Below, in pieces: positions 49,165 to 56,756 of a stretch of 64,000 nt of DNA. A program made the position numbers and the translations under genes. The DNA comes from Streptomyces aureoverticillatus (GTDB lineage Bacteria > Actinomycetota > Actinomycetes > Streptomycetales > Streptomycetaceae), in the NCBI RefSeq assembly GCF_014649395.1, contig NZ_BMSY01000019.1, forward strand, positions 56,970 through 120,969, written 5' to 3'. The notes beneath the pieces were generated by a model, which saw nothing but the letters and a program-made list of their open reading frames with translations, was not told the origin of the DNA and ran no database searches. Each line of letters opens with the position of its first letter. The stretch's first letter is position 1.

Positions 49165-49952
49165 CCGACCCCACCCCGGACTCGTACGAGACGATCCTCG
49201 TGGAACGCAAGGGCAGGGTGGCCCTGCTCACCCTGAACCGCCCCAAGGCCCTCAACGCCCTGAACCTCCAGGTGATGAGGGAGGTCGTCGCCGCCACCGA
49301 AGCCCTCGACCGGGACCCGGACGTCGGCTGCGTCGTCCTCACCGGCTCCGCGAAGGCGTTCGCGGCGGGCGCCGACATCAAGGAGATGCGGCCGCAGAAC
49401 TACCTGGACATGTACCTGAGTGACTGGTTCACGGCCTGGGACCGGCTCGGCCAGGTGCGGACGCCGACGGTCGCCGCCGTGTCCGGCTACGCCCTGGGTG
49501 GCGGCTGCGAACTCGCCATGCTCTGCGACATCCTGCTCGCCTCCGACACGGCGGTCTTCGGCCAGCCCGAGATCAAGCTCGGCGTGATCCCCGGGATCGG
49601 CGGCTCCCAGCGGCTGACGCGCGCGGTCGGCAAGGCCAAGGCGATGGAGCTGTGCCTGACCGGCCGCACCATGGACGCCGAGGAGGCGGAGCGGGCCGGT
49701 CTCGTCTCGCGCGTCGTCCCCGCCGCCGACCTCCTCGGCGTGGCGCTGACCGTCGCCGAGACCGTGGCGGGCATGTCCCTGCCCGTCGCCATGATGGCCA
49801 AGGAGGCGGTCAACCGCTCCTTCGAGACGACCCTCACCGAAGGCGTCCGCTTCGAAAGGCGACTGTTCCACGCGGTGTTCGCGACGGCGGACCAGAAGGA
49901 GGGCATGAGCGCGTTCACGGAGAAGCGCGAGCCGCGGTTCACACACCGCTGA
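49161..49952 (+). CDS. echA: Enoyl-CoA hydratase (methacrylyl-CoA hydratase role)
   Basis: A 263-residue crotonase. Both catalytic-site Glu-bearing motifs are present (GYALGGGCELAML and QPEIKLGVIPGIGGSQRLTRAVG). In this operon it would hydrate methacrylyl-CoA to 3-hydroxyisobutyryl-CoA, filling the only remaining step. ATG 49161 overlaps the mmsB stop. The gene ends the operon; two short TGAGCCGAAATCC repeats follow the stop. Confidence 0.9.
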   Translation: MTDPTPDSYETILVERKGRVALLTLNRPKALNALNLQVMREVVAATEALDRDPDVGCVVLTGSAKAFAAGADIKEMRPQNYLDMYLSDWFTAWDRLGQVRTPTVAAVSGYALGGGCELAMLCDILLASDTAVFGQPEIKLGVIPGIGGSQRLTRAVGKAKAMELCLTGRTMDAEEAERAGLVSRVVPAADLLGVALTVAETVAGMSLPVAMMAKEAVNRSFETTLTEGVRFERRLFHAVFATADQKEGMSAFTEKREPRFTHR

Positions 49953-50035
49953 GCCGAAATCCTCCACGCGCCTGACGCTCCTGAGCCGAAATCCCACACT
50001 CCGTGTTCGAGAGTTGATGTGTGGGTCCCCAACCA

Positions 50036-50074
50036 TTGACGTGACTCGTTCACAAAATTTATGGTCCGTGGACC
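50036..50074 (+). promoter_or_regulatory. Promoter and operator-like dyad of the GH65 gene
   Basis: TTGACG (50036-50041) and TATGGT (50060-50065) with an 18-bp spacer form a vegetative-type promoter. The dyad GGTCC-GT-GGACC (50063-50074) covers the -10/start region, a good repressor position. Upstream, CCCACAC (49993-49999) / GTGTGGG (50019-50025) is a further inverted repeat. Confidence 0.6.
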
Positions 50075-50098
50075 CTCACATCACCACGACGGAGAACA

Positions 50099-52888
50099 AT
50101 GACGTACTCCCTGGTATCGCGGCCGCACGCCGTCAGACTGTCCGCGGCGCTGCTCGCCGGAGTGCTCGTCGCGGCGGTCCCGCCGACGGCCACTCCTCGG
50201 GCCGACGCCGCCTCCGCCACCCCCTCCGACGCCACCGACTGCCGCCGCGGCGACGGCTGGACGCTCGACAGCACCCGCATCGACCCCAAGGACACCAGCC
50301 ACGCCTTCGTCGGCAACGGCTACCTGGGCCAGCGCGTACCGCCGAACGGCGCAGGCTACGCCGGCAGCGACGCCAAGACCGGCTGGCCGCTGTTCACCCC
50401 GCGCTACGACGGCTCCTTCGTGTCCGGCCTGTACGCGCACAACAAGCGCACCGCCGAGGACCGGCAGGCCGTCGCCGCGCTGCCCACCTGGACCCCGCTC
50501 ACCGTCACCACTGGCGGCAAGGGCTCCGACACCTTCAACTCTTCGACGTCCCGAGGCCGGATTTCCGCCTACCGGCAGAGCCTCATGCTGCACTGCGGCA
50601 TCGTCCGCACCACCCTGACCTGGACCGCCGCCGACGGCCGCCGCACCGACCTGGTCTACGAGGTGCTCGCCGACCGCACCGACCCGCACGTGGGCGCCGT
50701 ACGCCTGAAGATGCGCCCGCACTGGAGCGGTGAGGCGACCGTCACCGACCTCGTCGACGGGCGCGGCGCGCGGCGCGTGCAGCAGACGGGCGGCGGCGAC
50801 CGGACCGCAGGCAACGACGACCGGACCGGCCGCGATCGGCACGGCCGCCCCGGGACGACCATGGACGTCGCCTTCCGCACCGACGGCACCAAGGTCGACG
50901 GCGCCGTCGCGTCCACCCTGCGCGCCGGACACGGCACCCACGACGTCCGGGAACGCCGGGCGGGCGGCGCCGAGAAGCTCACCAACCGCCAGTCGCTCAC
51001 GCTGCCGGTGCGGTCCGGGCGGTCGTACGAACTCACCAAGTACGTGGGCGTCGACACCGGCCTGACCTCGCGCACCCCGCGCAAGGCCGCCACCGCCGCC
51101 TCGCGGAGCGCGGCGGAGCGCGGCTGGGACGGCCTGCTCAGGTCCCACACCGCCGCCTGGGCGCGACTGTGGCACAGCGACATCGAGGTGGCGGGACGGC
51201 AGCGGGAGCTCCAGACGTGGGTGCGCTCCGCGCAGTACGGACTGCTCTCCAGCACCCGCGAGGGCGCCGCCAACAGCATCGCCCCCGCCGGGCTCACCAG
51301 CGACAACTACGCGGGCCTCGTCTTCTGGGACGCCGAGACCTGGATGTACCCCGGACTCCTCGCCACCCGCCCCGACCTCGCCAAGACCGTGGTCGACTAC
51401 CGCTACCGCACCCGCGCGGGAGCCCGCGACAACGCCCGCAAGTTCGGCTACGAAGGGCTCTTCTACCCCTGGAACAGCGGCAGTTCGGGCAACCTGGCCA
51501 AGGAGTGCCACAGCGTGGACCCGCCGCACTGCCGCACCCAGATCCACCTCCAGGCCGACATCTCCCTGGCCACCTGGCAGTACTACCTGGCCACCAAGGA
51601 CACCACGTGGCTGCGCGAGCGCGGCTGGCCCGTGATGAAGGGCATCGCCGAGTTCTGGGCGGGCCGTGTCAGCCGCAACACCGACGGCAGCTACTCCATC
51701 AAGGACACCGCGGGACCCGACGAGTACAGCAACGGCGTCGACGACGCGGTGTTCACCAACGCGGGCGCCGCCACCGCCCTGCGCAACGCCGCCCACGCCG
51801 CGAAGCTCCTCGGCAAGCAGGCCCCCGCCGCGTGGACGTCGATCGCCGACAAGATCCGCATTCCCTACGACGCCAAGCGCAAGGTCTTCGAGCAGTACGA
51901 CGGCTACAAGGGCAGCAAGATCAAGCAGGCCGACACGGTCCTGCTGATGTACCCGCTGGAGTGGCCCATGCCCGAGGGGGCCGCGGCCGCCACGCTCGAC
52001 TACTACGCGCAGCGCACCGACCCGGACGGCCCCGCCATGACGGACTCGGTGCACGCCATCGACGCCGCCGGGATCGGCGAGCCGGGCTGCTCCACGTACA
52101 CGTATCTGGAACGCTCCATCAAGCCGTTCGTGCGTGGCCCGTTCGCGCAGTTCTCGGAGGCACGCGGGGAGAAGGCGGGCGCCGAGGATCCCCTCGCGGG
52201 CTCGCCGGCGCACGACTTCCTCACCGGCAAGGGCGGCTTCCTGCAGATCTTCACCAACGGCCTGACCGGCATGCGGATGCGGGAGGACCGGCTGCGCCTG
52301 GACCCGATGCTGCCCCCGCAGCTCGCCGACGGCGTCACCCTGCGCTCACTGACCTGGCAGGGCCGTACGTACGACGTCGAGATCGGCGCCCACCACACCA
52401 CGGTGCGGCTCACCTCCGGCGCGCCGATGACGCTCGACACGCCGCAGGGCAAGCAGGTCGTCAGCGAGGGCGCCCCGGCCGTCCTGAAGACCCGCCGCCC
52501 CGACCTCGCCCCCACCGCCAACGAGGCCCGCTGCACGCCCGCCAAGGCGTCGTCGGAGGAGCCCGGCATGTACGCGGGCGCCGCGGTCGACGGCAACACG
52601 GCCACCGCCTGGGTCCCGGACGCCGCGACCGGCACCCTGACGGCCGACCTCGGCGAGCCCGTCCGCGTCGGCGAGGTCACCCCGACCTGGACCGACGTCA
52701 AGCCGAAGTCGTACGACATCCAGGTGTCCCTGGACGGACGGAACTGGCACGCCGTCAAGGCGGCCAAGGCCACCGACTCCACCGACGGACCGCGGCTCGC
52801 GCGGTATGTGCGGGTGACGGTGCGGGGCGCGGCGGAGGCCAAGAAGCACCCGGGCATCGCGGAACTCACGGTGACACGGGTGAAGTAG
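50099..52888 (+). CDS. Secreted GH65 glycosidase (acid trehalase/kojibiose hydrolase type) with C-terminal CBM32-like domain
   Basis: A 929-residue extracellular enzyme: signal peptide (1-37), GH65 N-terminal beta-sandwich (about 50-350), (alpha/alpha)6 catalytic barrel (about 365-750; LVFWDAETWMYPGLL, and TAGPDEYSNGVDDAVFTN with the general acid Glu), a beta-sheet C-domain, and an F5/8-type (CBM32-like) module (about 800-929). Secretion and the extra module favour a hydrolase over an intracellular phosphorylase. Substrate is probably an alpha-linked glucobiose such as trehalose, by family only. ATG 50099 follows GGAGAAC. Confidence 0.88.
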   Translation: MTYSLVSRPHAVRLSAALLAGVLVAAVPPTATPRADAASATPSDATDCRRGDGWTLDSTRIDPKDTSHAFVGNGYLGQRVPPNGAGYAGSDAKTGWPLFTPRYDGSFVSGLYAHNKRTAEDRQAVAALPTWTPLTVTTGGKGSDTFNSSTSRGRISAYRQSLMLHCGIVRTTLTWTAADGRRTDLVYEVLADRTDPHVGAVRLKMRPHWSGEATVTDLVDGRGARRVQQTGGGDRTAGNDDRTGRDRHGRPGTTMDVAFRTDGTKVDGAVASTLRAGHGTHDVRERRAGGAEKLTNRQSLTLPVRSGRSYELTKYVGVDTGLTSRTPRKAATAASRSAAERGWDGLLRSHTAAWARLWHSDIEVAGRQRELQTWVRSAQYGLLSSTREGAANSIAPAGLTSDNYAGLVFWDAETWMYPGLLATRPDLAKTVVDYRYRTRAGARDNARKFGYEGLFYPWNSGSSGNLAKECHSVDPPHCRTQIHLQADISLATWQYYLATKDTTWLRERGWPVMKGIAEFWAGRVSRNTDGSYSIKDTAGPDEYSNGVDDAVFTNAGAATALRNAAHAAKLLGKQAPAAWTSIADKIRIPYDAKRKVFEQYDGYKGSKIKQADTVLLMYPLEWPMPEGAAAATLDYYAQRTDPDGPAMTDSVHAIDAAGIGEPGCSTYTYLERSIKPFVRGPFAQFSEARGEKAGAEDPLAGSPAHDFLTGKGGFLQIFTNGLTGMRMREDRLRLDPMLPPQLADGVTLRSLTWQGRTYDVEIGAHHTTVRLTSGAPMTLDTPQGKQVVSEGAPAVLKTRRPDLAPTANEARCTPAKASSEEPGMYAGAAVDGNTATAWVPDAATGTLTADLGEPVRVGEVTPTWTDVKPKSYDIQVSLDGRNWHAVKAAKATDSTDGPRLARYVRVTVRGAAEAKKHPGIAELTVTRVK

Positions 52889-52906
52889 GGACGCCCGAGG
52901 GGCCCC

Positions 52907-53010
52907 TCAGTCGGCCCGCGCGGCCCTGTCGAAGAACTTCACGATCTTCGGCAGGGCCTGCCCCACCGATTGGTTGTCGTCGGCGGCGTCGGCCTCGAAG
53001 GCGCCGTACC
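52907..53010 (-). pseudogene. Fragment: C-terminal end of a lost protein-coding gene
   Basis: On the minus strand an open frame ends at TGA (52907-52909) and reads YGAFEADAADDNQSVGQALP then KIVKFFDRAARAD, a plausible amphipathic protein C-terminus. Upstream it degenerates into a 9-nt repeat (53036-53062) with no credible start. It is probably a gene remnant; the family is not recognised. The surrounding 52889-53333 holds no other supported gene. Confidence 0.35.
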
Positions 53011-53035
53011 GGCAAGGACGCGGATCCGAACTCGC

Positions 53036-53062
53036 TGTGAAGTCTGTGAAGTCCGTGAAGTC
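53036..53062. repeat. Three tandem 9-bp repeats (tGTGAAGTC)
   Basis: TGTGAAGTC at 53036-53044 and 53045-53053, then CGTGAAGTC at 53054-53062. The array abuts the gene fragment on its left. Confidence 0.85.
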
Positions 53063-53333
53063 ATGGATGGATCTTGGCCGTTGACGGCCTCGCCGGGACG
53101 TGGAGCGACCACCCGGACCGCCAGGGGGACACCCCTACCAGGGTTCCCCCAAGGGGTGCCGCCACAACGCCCCGTACGACGCTCCCTGCAGTGCCCGCAC
53201 CACACCCCGTACGAGGGACACCCCGCATACCCGCGGTCCGGCGCGGGCAGCCATCTCGCCGCTCGGGAAGGACCGGGCGTGTTCTTGAGCGACCTCTCAA
53301 GGGCACAACTTCGCTGGAGAACAAGGTGGTTTC

Positions 53334-53543
53334 ATGCGCCGTTCCCTCGTCCTCGTGATCGGAGCGCTCGCCGCGACGGCCGCGCTCACCGCACCGGCAA
53401 CCGCCGCCACCGCCGCCCCGGCGGCGGCGCACTCGGCCATGAACCCCTTGCCGCCCCTGGCCGCGGCCGAGTCGCTGGTCACCGAAGGCGTCTCCATCGA
53501 AGGCCCCCTGATCAACAACCTGGGGCTTCCTCACCTCGTGTGA
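53334..53543 (+). CDS. Small secreted protein of unknown function
   Basis: A 69-residue precursor: signal peptide MRRSLVLVIGALAATAALTA... cleaved near ATAA/TAAPA, leaving a mature peptide of about 40 residues ending in SIEGPLINNLGLPHLV. There are no cysteines. The hydrophobic, Asn/Leu-rich end recalls short surface-active secreted peptides of Streptomyces, but I do not recognise the family. ATG 53334 is preceded by AAGGTGG. Confidence 0.65.
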   Translation: MRRSLVLVIGALAATAALTAPATAATAAPAAAHSAMNPLPPLAAAESLVTEGVSIEGPLINNLGLPHLV

Positions 53544-53577
53544 CGCCCTGCCCGCGGGGAAGGCCGGGCGCGGCGGC

Positions 53578-53994
53578 CTAGCGGTTCGCCAGGCACAGAT
53601 GGACGTCCTTCTCCTGGTCCCCGAAGGCCGACCCCTCGCCGCTCACGGCGAACACGGAGGCCAGGAAGGCCCGCAGCTGGTCGACCGCCAGGTAGCCGCC
53701 CTGGACGTCGGCGGACACCGGACGTGACAGCGTGCCCGCCGCGCCCGGCGGGGCCGCGATGCCCGCGCCGGAGATGTCGAAGGTCTCCGTCCAGACCGTC
53801 GCCGCGCCGCCCGTGCCCGTGTCCGCAGGCGAGGCGACCGGACCGCCGGACCCGTCGGCCCCGCCCGGCCGGTCGGCCGGGGAGGCCTGCGGGAAAGCGG
53901 TCCGCAGGACGTCGAAGACCGTGGCCGCGTCGTGCGCGGAGCAGTCACTGAGTTCCACCGTGACCTGTGCCGAGGACAGCCCCGTGTCGTTCAC
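53578..53994 (-). CDS. Hypothetical protein, 138 aa
   Basis: A cytoplasmic acidic protein that begins VTVELSDCSAHDAATVFDVLRTAF and ends SAFGDQEKDVHLCLANR, with a Gly/Pro/Ala-rich middle. The two ends look folded and the centre flexible. Start is GTG 53994, with AAAGGGA about 9 nt upstream. Not recognised. It shares strand with the next small acidic protein gene, 64 bp away, so the two may form an operon. Confidence 0.6.
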   Translation of the reverse strand: MNDTGLSSAQVTVELSDCSAHDAATVFDVLRTAFPQASPADRPGGADGSGGPVASPADTGTGGAATVWTETFDISGAGIAAPPGAAGTLSRPVSADVQGGYLAVDQLRAFLASVFAVSGEGSAFGDQEKDVHLCLANR

Positions 53995-54058
53995 TGCCCA
54001 TCATCCCTTTCTCGTCGCATGTGCTCGTGCCCGTCGGTCCGAGGGCTTGTCAGTCCGC

Positions 54059-54307
54059 TCAGTCCGCGGGCTCGTCCGGCACCGGCCGGTCGGGTCCGGG
54101 GCCATGTGCGTGCGGGGCGCCGCGCCTGCCGGTGCCGGCCTCGTCCGTGTCGGGCACGTCGTCGTCGGCGTCGGGGGCGTTGCCCGTCGCCGCCGCGTCG
54201 TCGTCCGGCTCCCAGGGATCCTCCTGGTCCGAGGCCTGCTGGTCGGGCAGGTCCCGCGGCACGGGAGGGCCGTCCTCGCCGACCGACGGGGGGTTCTGGT
54301 CGCTCAC
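54059..54307 (-). CDS. Small acidic, disordered protein, 82 aa
   Basis: Asp/Pro/Ala-rich with no hydrophobic core (SDQEDPWEPDDDAAAT...DADDDVPDTDEAG). A strong GGAGG ribosome site 7 nt before GTG 54307 supports it as a real gene. Likely disordered; function unknown. Confidence 0.6.
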   Translation of the reverse strand: MSDQNPPSVGEDGPPVPRDLPDQQASDQEDPWEPDDDAAATGNAPDADDDVPDTDEAGTGRRGAPHAHGPGPDRPVPDEPAD

Positions 54308-54667
54308 GGTCGTGCCTCCGTTCCGGGTGGCGTTCCTTCTGGCATCGCTTCCGGCGTTTTCCCGGGTCTGCGTTCGTTCGCAGGTACCCGTGGCGGTCGC
54401 GACGACACCTCGTACTGATCACCGTGTACCGACTCCGGTGATCCGGCCACACGACAGCCGCCACGACGGCCGTACGACAGCCCCACGCGTCGGCACCGGT
54501 TTCACGGGCTCCGCGCGGGTACCCGGGGCGGCCGGGAACCACGTCGTGCGTGGCGGCGGCGTCCGAGCCGCCTCCGGTGGTTCCATGACGGAAAGTGACG
54601 AAAGCGCCTGGGGCGTTGCGGCAAACGTGGTGGTTTGCGGGAATCACCGGTATGCGGAGGTGAAGGG
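54308..54667. other. Non-coding region ahead of the Mrp-like operon
   Basis: No supported gene in 360 bp. It holds a large hairpin, GGAACCAC (54535-54542) / GTGGTTCC (54577-54584) with an inner GGCGGC/GCCGCC stem, and an operator-like dyad GCAAAC (54621-54626) / GTTTGC (54633-54638) 30-47 bp before the first gene of the operon. Confidence 0.5.
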
Positions 54668-54844
54668 GTGAGGGACACGGCCGCCGCGGTGGTCGAGTTC
54701 GCCGGCTGGTGGCTGGCGCTCGGGTCCTTGTGGCTGCTCCTGATCGGTCCGGTCGACGGCCTCGAACTGCTGGTCGGAGCAGGTGTGGGGCTGCTCGGGA
54801 CGGTGGCCGCGCGGGCGGCCCGGCGAGCGGTGGACGAGCGGTGA
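54668..54844 (+). CDS. Truncated MnhE/MrpE-like membrane protein, 58 aa
   Basis: A 58-residue protein with two hydrophobic helices (GWWLALGSLWLLLIGPVDGL, LLVGAGVGLLGTVAARAARR). The second resembles the first transmembrane region of MnhE subunits, which are usually about 160 residues, so this is either a minimal version or a truncated one. GGAGG lies 7 nt before GTG 54668. The stop overlaps the next start (GTGA), and the operon continues. Confidence 0.6.
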   Translation: MRDTAAAVVEFAGWWLALGSLWLLLIGPVDGLELLVGAGVGLLGTVAARAARRAVDER

Positions 54845-55320
54845 ACGGCTGGCTCACGGCCGCCGCCGCGCTGCTGGCCGGTGGCGTCGGGCCCACCCTG
54901 TGGGGCGTGGCGACGGGACCGGTACGGCGCCGGGTCGTCGCCCAGAACACCGCCACCCTGCTGGTCTGCCTCGCCACGCTGCTCCTCGCGCAGGGCTACG
55001 AGCGTTCCTCGTACGTCGACGTGGCGCTCGTCCTCGCGGTCCTGGGGCCCGCGGGCACCCTGGTGTACGCGCGGCTGCTCGCCGAGGACCTCAGGGCCGC
55101 CCCACCCACCGGCAGGGCCGGTACCTGGGCGGCCGTCGTCCTCACCCCGCTCGTCGTGGTGCCGCTGTGCGTGGCGGCCGGGCCGGGCAGGGCGGCGCTG
55201 AAACTGCTGCTGATCGGGGCGCTGCTCGTCGCGGGCAACATGGTCGCGGCGCGGGCGCTGCGGGGTGCGGGGCGGACGGACCGTGAGGGCGCGGGTCCGG
55301 CGGAGGCCGCGCGTGGATGA
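54841..55320 (+). CDS. MnhF-like subunit with an MnhG-like extension
   Basis: A 159-residue membrane protein. The first ~88 residues, with three helices and RRRVVAQNTATLLVCLATLL...YVDVALVLAVLGPAGTL, match MnhF/MrpF. The rest has two more helices, ending KLLLIGALLVAGNMVAARAL, which resembles the end of MnhG. It may be an F-G fusion. GTG 54841 overlaps the preceding stop; the end overlaps the next gene by 8 bp. Confidence 0.65.
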   Translation: MNGWLTAAAALLAGGVGPTLWGVATGPVRRRVVAQNTATLLVCLATLLLAQGYERSSYVDVALVLAVLGPAGTLVYARLLAEDLRAAPPTGRAGTWAAVVLTPLVVVPLCVAAGPGRAALKLLLIGALLVAGNMVAARALRGAGRTDREGAGPAEAARG

Positions 55321-55636
55321 CGTCCTGATCGTGATCACGCTGCTGCTCGTCGCCGCCTCCGCGACCGCCGCGGTGGCCGTGCGGGACCCGGTGCGCCAGG
55401 CCCTCGTGCTGTCCCTGCTCGGCCTCACCCTCGCCGCCCTGTTCACCGTGTTGCAGGCCCCCGACGTGGCCCTGTCCCAGCTCGCCGTGGGCACGGCGCT
55501 GACGCCGCTGCTGCTCACGCTCGCCGTGCGGAAGGTGCACCGGAGGCCGCACACCCGGGACGACGGACGCGGCGGGGAGACCACCGGAAGCACCGGGACC
55601 ACCGGGAACGCCGCGGCCGAGGAGCGGGGCGAGTGA
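55313..55636 (+). CDS. DUF4040 (MbhD/MrpA C-terminal-like) membrane subunit
   Basis: A 107-residue protein with three helices; DPVRQALVLSLLGLTLAALFTVLQAPDVALSQLAVG matches the DUF4040 domain found as MbhD or in the C-terminal part of MrpA. The last 35 residues are a Gly/Thr-rich charged tail. GTG 55313 overlaps the previous gene; the stop overlaps the next start (GTGA). Confidence 0.75.
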   Translation: MDDVLIVITLLLVAASATAAVAVRDPVRQALVLSLLGLTLAALFTVLQAPDVALSQLAVGTALTPLLLTLAVRKVHRRPHTRDDGRGGETTGSTGTTGNAAAEERGE

Positions 55637-56409
55637 GCCGACGGCTGCGCATGTGGGTCCTGGCCCTGGGCCTGGCGGGCCTGGCCGGGCTGCTCGGCGC
55701 CGCGTGCTTCGACCTCCCGGACTTCGGCGGCGACGAGCACCCCTACGGGGACCGTGCGGTCCGGGCCGCGCTCTCCCACCACACGGCCAACGTGGTGTCC
55801 TCCGTCAACTTCGACCTGCGCGCCTTCGACACGCTGGGCGAGGAGAGCATCCTGTTCGGCGCCGTCCTCGGCACGGTCGTGCTGCTGCGCCAGACGCGCG
55901 ACGAACGGCACGTGGAGCCCGCGCCGGCCCGGGTCTCCCCGCCCGTACGCCGCTATGCGCTGTACGCGCTGCCCGTCACCCTCGTCGTCGGCCTGTACGT
56001 CGTCGCGCACGGCCAGTTGAGCCCCGGCGGCGGCTTCCAGGGTGGCGTCGTCGCGGCGACCGCGCTGCATCTGCTGTACATCGCCGTGGACTACCGGGCC
56101 CTGCGGCGGATCAGGCCGGTCGGCCGGTACGAGGTCGCGGACGCCGCCGGGGAAGCGGCCTTCGTGCTCCTCGGGGCGGCCGCGATGCTCGGCGGCTCGG
56201 CGTTCCTCGCCAACTCCCTGCTTCCGTACGGGGAGTTCAACACCCTCGCGTCCGGCGGCACCGTACCCCTCCTGAACGCGGCCATCGGGATGGAGGTCGC
56301 GTCCGCGGTGGTGGTCCTGCTGGCCCGGTTCCTGGACCAGGCCGTCGAGATCGAGGAGAGCCCCAAGCCCCCCGACAACCCCGACGAGCCAGGAGTGAAC
56401 GCACCGTGA
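55633..56409 (+). CDS. MnhB/MrpB-like subunit with MbhE-like N-terminal part
   Basis: A 258-residue membrane protein. The first ~90 residues (VNFDLRAFDTLGEESILFGAVLGTVVLL) look like MbhE/MrpA-terminal, and residues 105-240 are a clear MnhB domain (LYVVAHGQLSPGGGFQGGVVAA, GEAAFVLLGA). Together with the previous protein it supplies regions normally found in the MrpA C-terminus and MrpB. Confidence 0.82.
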   Translation: MSRRLRMWVLALGLAGLAGLLGAACFDLPDFGGDEHPYGDRAVRAALSHHTANVVSSVNFDLRAFDTLGEESILFGAVLGTVVLLRQTRDERHVEPAPARVSPPVRRYALYALPVTLVVGLYVVAHGQLSPGGGFQGGVVAATALHLLYIAVDYRALRRIRPVGRYEVADAAGEAAFVLLGAAAMLGGSAFLANSLLPYGEFNTLASGGTVPLLNAAIGMEVASAVVVLLARFLDQAVEIEESPKPPDNPDEPGVNAP

Positions 56410-56756
56410 TGCACGTCCTGCCGTACCTGGTCGCGGCATGGGTCTTCCTCGTGGGCTGCTACGGCCTCGCGACCAGCCGCAACCTCATCCACGCCGTGGG
56501 CTGCCTCGCCGTGTGCCAGTCCGCCACCTACGTCCTGCTGCTCGCCGTCGGCTACCGCGACGGCGGCACCGCGCCCGTCTTCTCCGACCTGGAGCCCGGC
56601 TCCCGGCCGGTCGTGGACCCCGTCGTGCAGGCCCTCGCGCTCACCGATGTCGTGGTCGGCGCCACCGTGACCGCCCTGCTGCTCGCCCTCGTCGTCCAAG
56701 TCGCCAAGCGGCACGGCACGGTGGACCCCGACGAACTGTCCGAGCTGCGCGGATGA
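56406..56756 (+). CDS. MnhC/MrpC (NuoK-like) subunit
   Basis: A 116-residue protein with three helices, homologous to NuoK: LVGCYGLATSRNLIHAVGCLAVCQSATYVLLL and DPVVQALALTDVVVGATVTALLLALV. GTG 56406 is taken; an ATG is the next codon. The start overlaps the MnhB stop, and the end overlaps mnhD. Confidence 0.88.
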   Translation: MMHVLPYLVAAWVFLVGCYGLATSRNLIHAVGCLAVCQSATYVLLLAVGYRDGGTAPVFSDLEPGSRPVVDPVVQALALTDVVVGATVTALLLALVVQVAKRHGTVDPDELSELRG

